A stretch of DNA of 64,000 bases from Sinorhizobium meliloti 4H41 (GTDB taxonomy: Bacteria; Pseudomonadota; Alphaproteobacteria; Rhizobiales; Rhizobiaceae), in assembly GCF_000375585.1 (NCBI RefSeq), contig NZ_AQWP01000008.1:124001-188000 (forward strand), written 5' to 3'. Made by a program: the position numbers and the translations under genes. The notes beneath the pieces are model-generated. The model did no database searches, was not told the DNA's origin, and saw only the letters and a program-made list of their open reading frames with translations. This document shows, piece after piece, positions 17,656 to 27,739 of this stretch (the first letter of the stretch is position 1; every line of letters starts with the position of its first letter).

Positions 17656-19293
17656 TTATTTTTTGGGCCGTTGCTGCAGGATTTCCGCCACGCGTTGAGC
17701 AATCCTTTCAATAGCGTCATCTCCAATTGCCGGCGTACTCCATCTACCGAATTTCTGCCCGTCATCACGCGGATCTTCAAGGTCATTCGTATCTTCGTCC
17801 TCGAACGGGTAGATTGAGTAATCGAGGTCCTCAAGGTCATCCATGTCCCTAAAGAGTCGCATCCCAGGCGCCCGCAGGAAGTATTCAGTACGGGTCCTTC
17901 CTCGGCCACTGGCGTATCGTTCGTGGGGCCTAGGAGCCTGATTATCCGCAATTGTCATCAGATCCGCGTCGTGGACATCAACCACTAGATAGACATGATC
18001 GGCGCCACTTGGCGCGGTGTTGTCAAAGGTTACCCCCAAGTCGCCGGGCTTCTGTCGACCAACCCGAATCCGATCCCAGTTTCGGTCCCTCTCAATTTGC
18101 GCCGCCAACCTCCCAGCGCCGAGCATGGTCCTTACTGGGATGCCGGCCGTCTGCAGAAAAGCGCTCAAAGTCGCCGCGCACGCATTACGAGGGAATCGGA
18201 ACCCGGACCCCTCCATGTAGCGCCCAGCTATTCTGTGAACTTCTTCAATGCTGCGCCGGCTGCTTCCGAGTTCGACAAGTCTCCCTATGTAATCCGCGTC
18301 CATCTGTGACCTCCCTATAAGGTTTGTTACTCCCGCGGTCATTTCATGATGTTTTGACACCTTAAGCATCGACTCGATGAACTTCCGTGCAACGAGTCTT
18401 GCGGCTGGAAGATTAGGATGCAATTCGTCATGCCAATTTTCTTGGCAACAACCTCGAACGTTAACCACGTGGACTCGCCGGTTTTCAGCCGAGATCTGAT
18501 CGAGCAAGTCATACATTCGATCGACGAGAAGCTTTACGATCTCGGCGCAAATCTTGTCACTTGGATCGTAGCCCCGAGAAGAAAATGGATCTCCCAACCA
18601 GCGACCGCCCGCGCGTGGGATGGCATGGTCGTAGCCATGTAGAAAAATGTGCGTCTTCCTGGACCAAAGGTTAACGGCCTGGATTAATCTCAGGTATGCG
18701 GTTCGAATTCGAGAGAATACGCGGTCAACTTTTTGCTTATCTAAGCAATCCCAGGGATCGTCGACACCGGCTACAAACGGCTTAAGGAACTTCTTTAGCT
18801 CGCCGCCGCCCAGGAAATCATTGCCACCACCAGAAAGGATAAGGAAATCGAATATCCCGCTTTGGATCGGCACACGCAGTCCCCTGCCATTTTGTCCCTG
18901 AATGCCAATCGAGAATGTTTCGTGCACAACGTTCTCAAGTGTGTCTCCAGGCCAACCAACATTGTTGATATAGAAGCGGTCATCCTCGTCGATAATGTTT
19001 GAGAATGCTTGGTTGTATCCGAATATTTTACTCCAAGGCCATAATATGTTCGCCCACGAATCCCCTTCTATCGCCAGTCGAAACTTGTACGTCCCGGGTT
19101 GCGGTGCGGTCCTGAGAAACGGAGGATGTTGAGGGCGGTATCCTTCAACCTCATACACGAGGCTCTGATCGGTCTTGGTCATCCGCTCTGTTGGCAAGGT
19201 CTTGTCCCCCCACAACACGCCGTTACTCCGGAGTGCCCTTGCAAGAATGGACTTAATGGGTGGCCCGGTTACACCGACCGTCTCAAGCCGCAT
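17656..19293 (-). CDS. SGNH hydrolase fused to an NlpC/P60-like domain
   Basis: A 545-residue protein. The N-terminal domain carries the SGNH/GDSL signatures: GDS at residues 77-79 (AIEGDSWAN), GGGND at 155-159, and HDELHP with His292. After a linker, residues about 365-475 look like an NlpC/P60-type cysteine peptidase or amidase: Cys372 in NACAATLS, PGDLGV, His433 in GADHVYLVV and a later ADNQ. The C-terminal 70 residues are acidic and end in a helix. No signal peptide is evident. SGNH enzymes act on esters or acetyl groups and NlpC/P60 enzymes on peptide or amide bonds, so a two-step attack on a glycopeptide such as peptidoglycan is possible. It is a single gene with no operon partner. Confidence 0.65.
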   Translation of the reverse strand: MRLETVGVTGPPIKSILARALRSNGVLWGDKTLPTERMTKTDQSLVYEVEGYRPQHPPFLRTAPQPGTYKFRLAIEGDSWANILWPWSKIFGYNQAFSNIIDEDDRFYINNVGWPGDTLENVVHETFSIGIQGQNGRGLRVPIQSGIFDFLILSGGGNDFLGGGELKKFLKPFVAGVDDPWDCLDKQKVDRVFSRIRTAYLRLIQAVNLWSRKTHIFLHGYDHAIPRAGGRWLGDPFSSRGYDPSDKICAEIVKLLVDRMYDLLDQISAENRRVHVVNVRGCCQENWHDELHPNLPAARLVARKFIESMLKVSKHHEMTAGVTNLIGRSQMDADYIGRLVELGSSRRSIEEVHRIAGRYMEGSGFRFPRNACAATLSAFLQTAGIPVRTMLGAGRLAAQIERDRNWDRIRVGRQKPGDLGVTFDNTAPSGADHVYLVVDVHDADLMTIADNQAPRPHERYASGRGRTRTEYFLRAPGMRLFRDMDDLEDLDYSIYPFEDEDTNDLEDPRDDGQKFGRWSTPAIGDDAIERIAQRVAEILQQRPKK

Positions 19294-19958
19294 CGATCTT
19301 TTCTTCCGGGAGAGTTCCTTCCAATCATCCGATCGTTAACTCCCGCACTTTCCCCAACGCTGGCCGGCTCGAATCCTCGCGCACGCTTAATGCAGGGCAC
19401 ACACCTAAACAGCCGCGTGCAGTACACCCTAGCTACTTGCAATTTATTGATGAAACAGCCGGCGCGAAGCGCAAGCAGCATGTAACCATGTACAACATTA
19501 CTATATGCAGTTTTTGTAATATGTAAACTAAGAATTCCCCGTCAGGATTGCATTTTTAGCGCGGTGGTTGCTAACCAACGGAATACACTCGCTTTTTTTT
19601 GGAAGAGAACCCTGCCTTGCCTGGACAAGGGCGAGCAACACACACTGATGAGCTCAACGGCGGCGCCTGCGCGAAACCGTGGCTGCAGAAGCAACGTGTG
19701 TGAGCGGCCCCAGATCGGCAATGCCGACGTTCAAATTGCCTCGCCTTGCGAGGATTCGAACGGCGGGCCCCACAATCGACGAAGCGGTCTTACCGGAGTG
19801 CATTAGTCTAAATTTACCCTCTTCGGCTTTAGTGTGACGGCATGACGCGCTTGCGTCTGGGATCAACTCACCGCTGCTCGGGTGCGGCGCGTACATCGGT
19901 CAGGTCTGATGTCCTGATGCGTGAGCAACTCCGCAAATTGCTCGTTGGCAGGTCCAAC
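19294..19958. other. Stretch between the SGNH gene and the Sel1 pseudogene
   Basis: No convincing coding frame. The part near 19,480-19,560 is AT-rich compared with its surroundings. A tRNA-like T-arm string occurs on the minus strand near 19,745-19,760 but no full cloverleaf can be folded around it. The likely promoter of the leftward SGNH gene lies here. Confidence 0.4.
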
Positions 19959-20938
19959 CTATCGAATAAACAGGTCGGGCCGGCGCAGGTTTCTTCTATA
20001 CAGAACACCGAGACTGTTATCAGCCTCGGGGTGACCTTGTTCGGCAGCCTTGCGGTCCCAAACGGCTGCTTCCACGTCGTCTTGAGCAACGCCCCTGCCG
20101 CCAGCGAACATGTTGCCAAGGGCGAATTGCGCATCGACATGGCCCTGTTCGGCTGCAGCGTAGTACCAGGCGACTGCCTGCGCATCGTCTCCCGGCACCC
20201 CTTCACCGTCATCATACATGATGCCGAGGCTGTATTGAGCGTTCGCATGGCCCTGCTCGGCGGCCTTGCGGTACCAGAGGACTGCTTGGCTATCATCTTT
20301 AGGCAGGCCTTTGCCCTCGTCGTACATGATGCCGACATTGTATTGAGCAAGGGCATAGCCCTGATCGGCCGCCTTGCGAGACCATGCGGCTGCCTCAGCG
20401 GTGTCTGCAGGCACGCCTCGCCGCTGGCATACATATTTCCTAGATTGTTCTGAGCTTTGGCGTGACCCTGATTGGCGGCCTTGCGATACCAGGCGACTGC
20501 CAGCCCCTGATCCTTGGGGACGCCTTCTCCCTTAACATACCTGAGCCCGAGGCTGTATTGGGCATTAGCGTGGCCCTGGTCGGCGGCCTTGCGAAACCAC
20601 ATGGCTGCCCGGGTGTCGTCCTCTGGGACGCCCTCGCCCCTAGCGTACCTTATGCCGAGACTGTATTGCGCTTTTGAGTGGCCATGGTCGGCCGCCCTGC
20701 GGCACCAGAGAAGCGCCTGCACGTCGTCCTTGGGCACGCCTTCACCCTTGGTATATAACACCGCGAGCGCGTACTGCGCATCGGCATCGTGCTGTTCCGC
20801 AAGAGGGAGCTAGATCCTGAGAGCAGTCGCATAGTCTCCCCGTGAATAAGCCGCGCGTGCTTCGTCTGCTTGCACCGGCAAAGCAGCAATCAGGCTAAGC
20901 GAGAGTGCGAGGAGACCGCCGACCGTGTTCTGTTTCAT
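19959..20938 (-). pseudogene. Sel1-repeat protein gene with a nonsense codon and a frameshift
   Basis: Reading leftward from ATG at 20938, a signal peptide (MKQNTVGGLLALSLSLIAAL) is followed by the start of a Sel1-like repeat protein. An in-frame TAG at 20810-20812 falls in the sequence ALRI-stop-LPLAEQ, where homologues usually have a tryptophan or similar residue. Repeats of the form QYSLGIRYARGEGVPEDD continue to about 20,420. There a single G seems to be missing (GEA instead of GEGVP) and the frame switches; repeats then run on in the other frame to 19959. Intact, it would be a secreted or periplasmic helical repeat protein of about 320 residues. Confidence 0.8.
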
Positions 20939-21255
20939 GTAAAGTCCCTGAGTGTCCACCTAGCGTTTGCGCAAACCGCATTAGAGCGACCAAGCTCCTC
21001 GTTGGCGGCTTCTCGCAGACAGCCATACCCTATTGCTGCAACCGCGATCTCTTGCAAGATTTGATTGAGTACCTATCCTCGATCCGGATCAGGCACAAAA
21101 ATGCGGCTGTTCGCCTCCCAGTGTTCGCAGAGCCAAACTCCCCTACCCCCCCCCGGGCTACTTCCCGATGATACATTATGCGATCTTAGAGGCACAAAGC
21201 GGGAACATCGGATGAACATGGCCCTTCATCAAAAGCAGGGCGCAGGTGCCGCGGT
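20939..21255. other. Non-coding stretch
   Basis: It contains a run of nine C at 21147-21155 and one copy (21170-21206) of a short sequence also found at 17056-17092. No gene recognised. Confidence 0.4.
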
Positions 21256-24048
21256 TTAACGCCTTCTTCGCAGTCTGGGCGCTGACCGCACTGGACCTCG
21301 TTCAGCCCGACTGCAATCGGGAAACTGATTGCACCCACAAAATACCGAGCCGTCACGATTGCGGATTTCGATGATCTGGCCGACGAGGCAGGTGGGACAC
21401 TGGCGTAAAACAGCCCCTTCGGTCGTCTCGAAGCGGACCTCAGCGCCCGCGATCTCGCAAAGTTCGCGGATGTATCGTGACGGCTGGCGGCTGTTGGTGA
21501 CGATGTACACGCCGCGGCTGGCGCGTGTCAGCGCAACGTAGAACAGACGCCTTTCTTCGGCGTAGGCAAACGTTTCGGGGCGGGGTATCACCAGATTAAG
21601 AAGTTCGTCGTCTTCGACCCGGCTCGGCATACCGTAATCGCCCTCGCTGACATCAAGCAGGATCGTATAGTCCGCTTCGAGTCCCTTCGCCCGATGAAAC
21701 GATTGGCCGGAAACCTCGATGTTCGCAAAGGACGGTAGGGTTCCTTGAAACGGGTCAACGTGATTGTATCGCCACAGCACCAAAACCTTGAGCGTGGTGC
21801 CTGGTGCACTCCGCCATTGCGACGCAATATCTTCCAAGAACGCATCAAGCCGCTCGAGAATGCGATGACAGGCCAACCCGAAGTCTGGCCTGCCGCCTTT
21901 GCCATCGATGGGTATCACCCGTATCGAGCGAGGTACCGCAGCACGTATCGAATGCACCGATTTCGTGATCTGTTCCGGATTCCGTTGGACGAACTTCGCG
22001 GCCGTCTCGGCAATGAGCTGGTTGCACCGATAGGTCTGCTCAAGGCGCCCCTGCCAACTGGCTCCGAAATTCGCCTCGAACTGCGTGAAGATCGTGATGT
22101 CAGAGCCGGCGAAGCGATAGATCGACTGCCAGTCGTCTCCGACCGCGAATACCTTGCTGAACGCCTTCTGCTGCTTGAGCGCCTTGATAAGGTTGGCCCG
22201 CGGCTCGGAAATGTCCTGGAACTCGTCCACGAGAATCAGAGAATACGGGCTTTGATATCGGCCGGTCTGGATCAGACTTACAGCATCGGCGATCATCGAG
22301 TCGAAATCGATCCGCTGGGATTCTTCTAGTCTCCGGGAATACCCTTGCGTGATCGTCCACACGACGCGCGCATAGAGCTTCCCACGCTCCTTGTCGTGCA
22401 GGGTCTTGGCGCGCTCGAGCAGCATTTCGAGCGTCAGATGACTGGCGCGGATATGCTTGATGGAGGTGGATATAAGCTTGTGATAGTGCTTGATCACGAC
22501 CGGCTCGAGGGCCTTGGTGATTTCTTTATAGCTCTTGCGCTCGAAGGGCATGGCGCGCCGCACCAGTTCCGCTTCAAGAGTGCTGAGCATCGTTTCGCTG
22601 CTGGCCTGCGCCGAGGTGGTCTCGAAAAAATCGATCTCTTTCCGGCGATACGCCTGCCGTTTGCTGTCGGCGTGTTGGACATAATCTGTGAAGGGCGAGG
22701 TGCCGTCGGCGTTGAGCGCAAAGTGCTCATGCACCGTGTCGGTCAGCGGATAGTAGAAATCGGGATGCAGGTGTCGAAGGGTGCCATCCTCATTTTCGAT
22801 CTTGATCTGCCGCTCATATTCGAACGCGACGGAGTGCAGCCATAACCAGTTGGCGATCTTCTGTTCCTGCAACGATTTGACGGTCACCCCGGAAAGCGAT
22901 CCTATCGTGGCGGCGCCCTTCCTGATGCGATCCGACACGTAGCGGCGAAAATCCATCTCGATGTCGAAAACTGCGGCCGGGATGTCTGCTTTGGGGTGGA
23001 CCACAAGCAGGTCGCTCCACAATCTGGCAAACTCCAGATCTGTCTCGACAAGGCCTCGGATGATCTCTTCTATTACCTTGGTCTCGCCGCCAGGATGATC
23101 TACCCAGTTGGCAAGCTGGGGCGGGCGTCCCTCCACGTCTTCAATTATACCGCGTCCAAGCGCATGAAACGTCGTGACGCGGCACTCCAGCGCGCTTTCC
23201 TCGACTCCGAGCTGTCTGGCGATCCTGGTCCTGAGTTCATCGGCGGCGCTTTTGTTGAAGGCGAGAAGCAGAATCTCGTCTGGTCGATAGAGCTTCTTTT
23301 CCAACACATAGGCGACCTTGCCGACCATAGTCGCCGATTTGCCGGACCCGGCCGAGGCAACCAGCAGGTTGTTGTCTTCGAGACGGATACAGGCCTCGCG
23401 CTGCTGGTCGGATAGGGAGCGCCCATCGAGATTATCGAAGAAAAGCTGGAATTTTAGCAGCTCGGAGGTGACGAACGTTTCATTATAGGCCTGGCGAACG
23501 CCCGGGTCAGTCAGCATGGCGAACGAAGCCGGGAGAGAATTCTTAAGTCCGACCGGCATCAACTGTGGATCGAGAAGCGGGTGCGAGAGGGCTGCGGCGG
23601 CGTTGCCGGGCACGCTCGCAATAGCCCGGCCGAGATCGGCTTGCGCGAGATATTGCCGGTTGCCTGCTGTGATTTCTTGAAGCTTGGCATCGACATCGAA
23701 CAAGCGCTCTCTCTCGTTGCCGATGAGGCCAAAGAGGTAGGTGTTGATGAATCCATGAATGTCTGCGACTAGCTGTGATGCAGAGTCAGCCGTTAGACCT
23801 GACAGGGTCTCCGTTCTGTTGCGTGTGCGGACCTCGACAGCATGCCAGAGTAGAGCCTTGCTCGTGGAAATCGACGCGATCTCGAGGCAGCGGAACTCTT
23901 CGTCGCCAGCCTGACGCAGCCGGACGCTTTCAGGTCGCCTGGGGTCCAAGGTCAGCTTCCAGTTTCTTGAAGAAAACAATCTCGCAAGCAAACTGGGGCG
24001 GTATGTACGCGCCCGGCCAGAGAACAAGTTACTTAAAGCCACATTCAA
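21256..24048 (-). CDS. UvrD/Rep-like SF1 helicase with C-terminal zinc finger
   Basis: A 930-residue protein; the first usable codon is a TTG at 24048, so the exact start is uncertain. After an N-terminal domain of about 215 residues comes the SF1A core: Q-motif LSDQQREA, Walker A ASAGSGKSA, LLLAFNKSAADEL, Walker B LVDEFQD, DDWQSIYRF, and the late motifs FHRAKGLEADY and YVALTRAS. The last 60 residues hold a topoisomerase-type C4 zinc finger (CPTC, then CGCNQFPDC). This layout resembles helicase IV. The gene lies 136 bases after mcrC on the same strand, so it probably belongs to the McrBC operon, perhaps processing cut DNA. Confidence 0.85.
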   Translation of the reverse strand: MNVALSNLFSGRARTYRPSLLARLFSSRNWKLTLDPRRPESVRLRQAGDEEFRCLEIASISTSKALLWHAVEVRTRNRTETLSGLTADSASQLVADIHGFINTYLFGLIGNERERLFDVDAKLQEITAGNRQYLAQADLGRAIASVPGNAAAALSHPLLDPQLMPVGLKNSLPASFAMLTDPGVRQAYNETFVTSELLKFQLFFDNLDGRSLSDQQREACIRLEDNNLLVASAGSGKSATMVGKVAYVLEKKLYRPDEILLLAFNKSAADELRTRIARQLGVEESALECRVTTFHALGRGIIEDVEGRPPQLANWVDHPGGETKVIEEIIRGLVETDLEFARLWSDLLVVHPKADIPAAVFDIEMDFRRYVSDRIRKGAATIGSLSGVTVKSLQEQKIANWLWLHSVAFEYERQIKIENEDGTLRHLHPDFYYPLTDTVHEHFALNADGTSPFTDYVQHADSKRQAYRRKEIDFFETTSAQASSETMLSTLEAELVRRAMPFERKSYKEITKALEPVVIKHYHKLISTSIKHIRASHLTLEMLLERAKTLHDKERGKLYARVVWTITQGYSRRLEESQRIDFDSMIADAVSLIQTGRYQSPYSLILVDEFQDISEPRANLIKALKQQKAFSKVFAVGDDWQSIYRFAGSDITIFTQFEANFGASWQGRLEQTYRCNQLIAETAAKFVQRNPEQITKSVHSIRAAVPRSIRVIPIDGKGGRPDFGLACHRILERLDAFLEDIASQWRSAPGTTLKVLVLWRYNHVDPFQGTLPSFANIEVSGQSFHRAKGLEADYTILLDVSEGDYGMPSRVEDDELLNLVIPRPETFAYAEERRLFYVALTRASRGVYIVTNSRQPSRYIRELCEIAGAEVRFETTEGAVLRQCPTCLVGQIIEIRNRDGSVFCGCNQFPDCSRAERGPVRSAPRLRRRR

Positions 24049-24184
24049 TATGCCCAGAACAGCGATCTTCAGAAGCCTGTAGCATCAACATATTGAGATG
24101 TTCCAAATCTCCGGAGGTCAGCGACGAAATCCGCACTTCCCCCTTCCTGCGATCGGACACATTCAGGGGCGCTGCAGGCCGGCA

Positions 24185-25426
24185 TTAGCCTTCGAGGAAG
24201 GTGTAGGGAGCCCGCCGGCGCTCCAAGTCGAACGGCAAAACATGCAATAGCAAACTCTCTGACAGTTTGAAGGGTGCCCGTATCATCGGGAAATCCGGCG
24301 TCACCGGGTAGACGAGGTACATTTCACCAGTACCACCAAGGTATTTTTGCCCGTATGCAAAGAGCTGGTAAAAATCAGCTTGGCTCAGCTCGTAATTTTT
24401 GTCGCGATCGGTGCTCAGCCGTTTCCATTTCGCGTCGATAATCCATCTTTGGCTACCATTCTTGACGAGGATATCTGGTTTCATCTGAAACCAATCCTCT
24501 CCTTCCTGTGAACAGAGGTGCATGGCACCGTGCTGAGGATGGATCTCGAAATCATCAGGCGCAATCATCCGCAATGAGCCCAGCACGTAGCGCTCAAACA
24601 GCCGCTCCATCGGAAACAGCATACTCATGCCGTGATAATCTCCGCCAAGCGCGAATGGCAGCCGTTGTGTCAGTAGAAGCTCGCATAGCGGCCTGATATC
24701 TGCGTAGTCAGCCAAATGACGGTCGCGCCCCCAACACTTAAGGTCCGCAGCAATATTGCGGCTTTCCGAAACGTCGCCGAACAAAATCGAAAGCTCGCGC
24801 GCCAGACGCCAGTTGTCGCTCGTCATCGATCGTCGCGCGATGTGTTCAATGGCCGAACGAATGAGACGGTTCTCCGGCCTGTCCAGCGAATAGACATCGT
24901 GAGTGACGTGAAACATATGCGCGCCGCCTGCTGCGGCGCGAAGCTGCCGGTTGAAATCGAGCCTACCTCGCAGAAATGGCTCTCTCGCTTCGACGAAACG
25001 ATACGCCTGGCGTGGGCCGCACCTGGCCAATTCAAGTGCCTTCGCCAGGAAGCTGGCGGCCAACCACTCCGTCATCGGGAGATCGAACGCCTCGATCGTG
25101 GCTCCGCCGCCAATCCGAGGCGTGAGGTTCAAAGCTTCAGAAATCATTTTGATCAGGAGACGGCGGGCCTGCGCCACCCCCTCCGATGAACCGATGTGTT
25201 TTGGTAAGATCTCAATTCGAGTTCCGCACGGTGTCTCCACCACGCCGACGTAGTTCCGAAGCTTAAGGGTCCGCGGCCCCTCCAGTTTCACAAGCGATGG
25301 CGCCCCTCCTCGATCGCGGCCGTGACGCGCGAGCCATTCGAAGGCGCTCGTGGGAATAGTCGCCAGGTCCATGGACCCGGCCACCTCGTCAGTCGTAAGC
25401 CTGGCAAACTCCCTGACCGTCAGCAT
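24185..25426 (-). CDS. McrC-like nuclease subunit of a type IV restriction system
   Basis: A 413-residue protein of the McrC/5-methylcytosine restriction family. The N-terminal half has the conserved LKLRNYVGVVETPCGTRIEI region, which binds the McrB ring. The C-terminal half is a PD-(D/E)xK nuclease: the aspartate of MKPDILV and the DAK of WIIDAKWK, near residues 315-335, followed by QLFAYGQKYL. It starts 5 bases after mcrB and is certainly co-transcribed. With McrB it should cut DNA bearing modified cytosines; the specificity cannot be read from sequence. Confidence 0.85.
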   Translation of the reverse strand: MLTVREFARLTTDEVAGSMDLATIPTSAFEWLARHGRDRGGAPSLVKLEGPRTLKLRNYVGVVETPCGTRIEILPKHIGSSEGVAQARRLLIKMISEALNLTPRIGGGATIEAFDLPMTEWLAASFLAKALELARCGPRQAYRFVEAREPFLRGRLDFNRQLRAAAGGAHMFHVTHDVYSLDRPENRLIRSAIEHIARRSMTSDNWRLARELSILFGDVSESRNIAADLKCWGRDRHLADYADIRPLCELLLTQRLPFALGGDYHGMSMLFPMERLFERYVLGSLRMIAPDDFEIHPQHGAMHLCSQEGEDWFQMKPDILVKNGSQRWIIDAKWKRLSTDRDKNYELSQADFYQLFAYGQKYLGGTGEMYLVYPVTPDFPMIRAPFKLSESLLLHVLPFDLERRRAPYTFLEG

Positions 25427-25431
25427 GCTGG

Positions 25432-27582
25432 CTAACCGATGATTTGCTGATAGGCCGACGGTCTGTTCAGAGCTTCGGTGTTCAACCGCCAGACTCTGTT
25501 TGTTGGCACAGAAATCTCGCCCGCCCCGAACAGAGAGACCGAGCCATCAGCACTCTCGACGATGAATCGATCTGCCGGATCCGCTTTTCGGTGATCATTC
25601 AAGACGAGACGGATACGCTGCCAGTCGTCAAAGAAATACTCCTTCAGAAGGGGCAGAATACGCCGCGAGAAGAGCTGTTTCAGCTGGCTAACATCGTCCG
25701 CGGCTTCAAGATGCAGGAAGTAGGCGTGGCCAAGTCTGTGTTCGCGGTCGAGCAGTGCCTCAATTCGAGCGTTCATCACGCTCAACAAGGCGCCTACGTT
25801 AACTCCGGCGAGCTCGATCTCATCCAAGGTTTCAGGTTGTGGTTCAATTTCCTCGAACACGAAGCGCCGGCGCAATGCCATGTCGATCGAGGCCAAAGCG
25901 CGATCCGCTGTGTTCATCGTGCCGATAATGTGTACGCCGACCGGGACTCCGAAGGGAGTTTTGGAATAGGGCAGCATCGTCGTCAGTGCTTCGTCAGCGC
26001 CAAGCCGTTTCGATGGTTCTATCAACGTGATGAGTTCGCCAAGGATCTTGGAGATGTTGCCTCGGTTGATCTCGTCAATGATCAGTACCTTCTTGCGCTC
26101 ATGATCTTCGAGCCTGGCTTCGCTCGCGATCAACCGCTCGACGATTAGCGGGATGATGTTGTTATAGCCATTCACAAGGAACTTCTCGAGGCGGCTGTCG
26201 GGTACCCGATCGAAGACGAGCTTGTCGCGAATCTCTGCGATTGAGATGCGGCCATGGCGAACCAAGCCCGCGAGTTCATCGAGAAGTTCCCATGGAAGCG
26301 GCAAGCTCGAACCGTTCGGCTTTTCGAGCCAGAGGATCTCAGGTGTTGACCTCGTGACCACGTAGCCACTGGAGAAGCGCTCACCGACGGGGATACGGGC
26401 CTGACCGGCTGACGGCTGACAGAGTGCTTTGAAGATACCGTCCTGTACGTGGTAGCGGATCGCGCCGTCGGGAGTCGTCTCGGCTCGCAATCCCTCGACA
26501 AACTCTTCGTAGCTGAAGCTCTGGTGGAAGGTCACGAAGCGAATAAGCCCCTCGGTAACGAGATCATCGAAACGCTCTTTCAGTGCGTCGCGATCGTTCT
26601 CCCATTTGGCAGCGAACTCAGGATCAAGGATCGCCAGGGCTCGATCGACGACACGATAGGTCTTTCCCGTACCAGGTGGGCCGTAGAGAATTTGATTGAG
26701 TGGAGCGGCGACTTTGCTAACGGAAGAGGGAGCATTGGCCGCCAAAGCCTCGCTCGCTGCGGACTCCTCGACCTCCTGCTCCTTCAGCCACTTTTCCTTG
26801 ATATCCTGCTGATAGAAATCAATCGGACCACCGCGCTCCCGCTCGAGGTTGTGCCGAACAGTCAACAGCTGGCGGTCCTGCTTCACCTTCGACATGCGTC
26901 GAAGAGCCTGACGGTCAACACCGCCAAGTTCTGAAAGGATCTTCCGGACGTGCCCAGGGCTCGCAATGCGTTCAAACTCGTCTGGAAACATGAGATGCGG
27001 CAGGATGTGCCGCAATTGCCGATATCCTTCGTCCGGCACCCCGTCAATCCACTCCGCGAACGCCCAGGGGTCGCCCAGGATAGGATCGCGCTCTGACGCG
27101 CTCATGGCTTTCAGTGCGATCATGGATTTAATCAAGAACCGAAGCTCTCGCGGCTTATGGTTCATGAATCCGGGACCAGCTGAACCAAGGCCACGCAAAA
27201 CGTCGTCGGCCATCAACTCATCGGCGAGAGTGCCCGAAAGGGTCTCTCCTGACCATCCCCATGCGGTCAAGATTGGCCGCCGCTTTGCATCCGGCCCCAT
27301 GTTCGTGGGGAAAAGGTTTAGTATCCAAAGCATCTCTGCCAGAAGCTTGCAGGTGGCCGGCGACGCATCATGAAACTGGCGCTCGAGCTTGACATGAAAG
27401 CTGTCCTTGCTTCCATCCGGCCGACCATTGAAGCAGCGATCTGCTTCGGACAGAGCCTCGGTTGTCCAAAGTCGCTCTTCGCCGAAAAGTGAGCCATCTA
27501 CCCTTAGGCAGCGGTCGAACCATACGGCGGCGGCGCTAAGCGTCGCCTCGGAGTTCGGATGAAACGGACTGTATCTCGTCAT
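25432..27582 (-). CDS. McrB-like GTP-dependent AAA+ restriction subunit
   Basis: A 716-residue protein. The N-terminal 280 residues are a variable target-recognition region that I cannot assign. The AAA+ motor follows: Walker A YGPPGTGKTY, Walker B VLIIDEINRGNISKI, and the McrB signature GTMNTADRALASIDMALRRR. The start ATG at 27582 is preceded by a G-rich ribosome site. McrB forms a hexamer powered by GTP that loads McrC on DNA. It is the first gene of the leftward mcrB-mcrC-helicase operon. The divergent gene at 27740 shares its promoter region. Confidence 0.87.
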   Translation of the reverse strand: MTRYSPFHPNSEATLSAAAVWFDRCLRVDGSLFGEERLWTTEALSEADRCFNGRPDGSKDSFHVKLERQFHDASPATCKLLAEMLWILNLFPTNMGPDAKRRPILTAWGWSGETLSGTLADELMADDVLRGLGSAGPGFMNHKPRELRFLIKSMIALKAMSASERDPILGDPWAFAEWIDGVPDEGYRQLRHILPHLMFPDEFERIASPGHVRKILSELGGVDRQALRRMSKVKQDRQLLTVRHNLERERGGPIDFYQQDIKEKWLKEQEVEESAASEALAANAPSSVSKVAAPLNQILYGPPGTGKTYRVVDRALAILDPEFAAKWENDRDALKERFDDLVTEGLIRFVTFHQSFSYEEFVEGLRAETTPDGAIRYHVQDGIFKALCQPSAGQARIPVGERFSSGYVVTRSTPEILWLEKPNGSSLPLPWELLDELAGLVRHGRISIAEIRDKLVFDRVPDSRLEKFLVNGYNNIIPLIVERLIASEARLEDHERKKVLIIDEINRGNISKILGELITLIEPSKRLGADEALTTMLPYSKTPFGVPVGVHIIGTMNTADRALASIDMALRRRFVFEEIEPQPETLDEIELAGVNVGALLSVMNARIEALLDREHRLGHAYFLHLEAADDVSQLKQLFSRRILPLLKEYFFDDWQRIRLVLNDHRKADPADRFIVESADGSVSLFGAGEISVPTNRVWRLNTEALNRPSAYQQIIG

Positions 27583-27739
27583 ATGCCCCCCAGCGCGCCC
27601 GACTATTTGGGCGAGTGTACCCTGGATACCGAGAGGGATGTACGGTGCGCAACCAGAAATTTCGCGCGACTCGATTGACCCCTACTGATCAATCGCGTGA
27701 AATAGACAAGCAAGCGTTCTTCGGCTGTGGAGGAAGTAA

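Noticed and set aside
19735-19800. Second tRNA-like string (GTTCGAATCC on the minus strand)
   Set aside because: The T-arm-like motif stands alone; no cloverleaf with a plausible anticodon fits.
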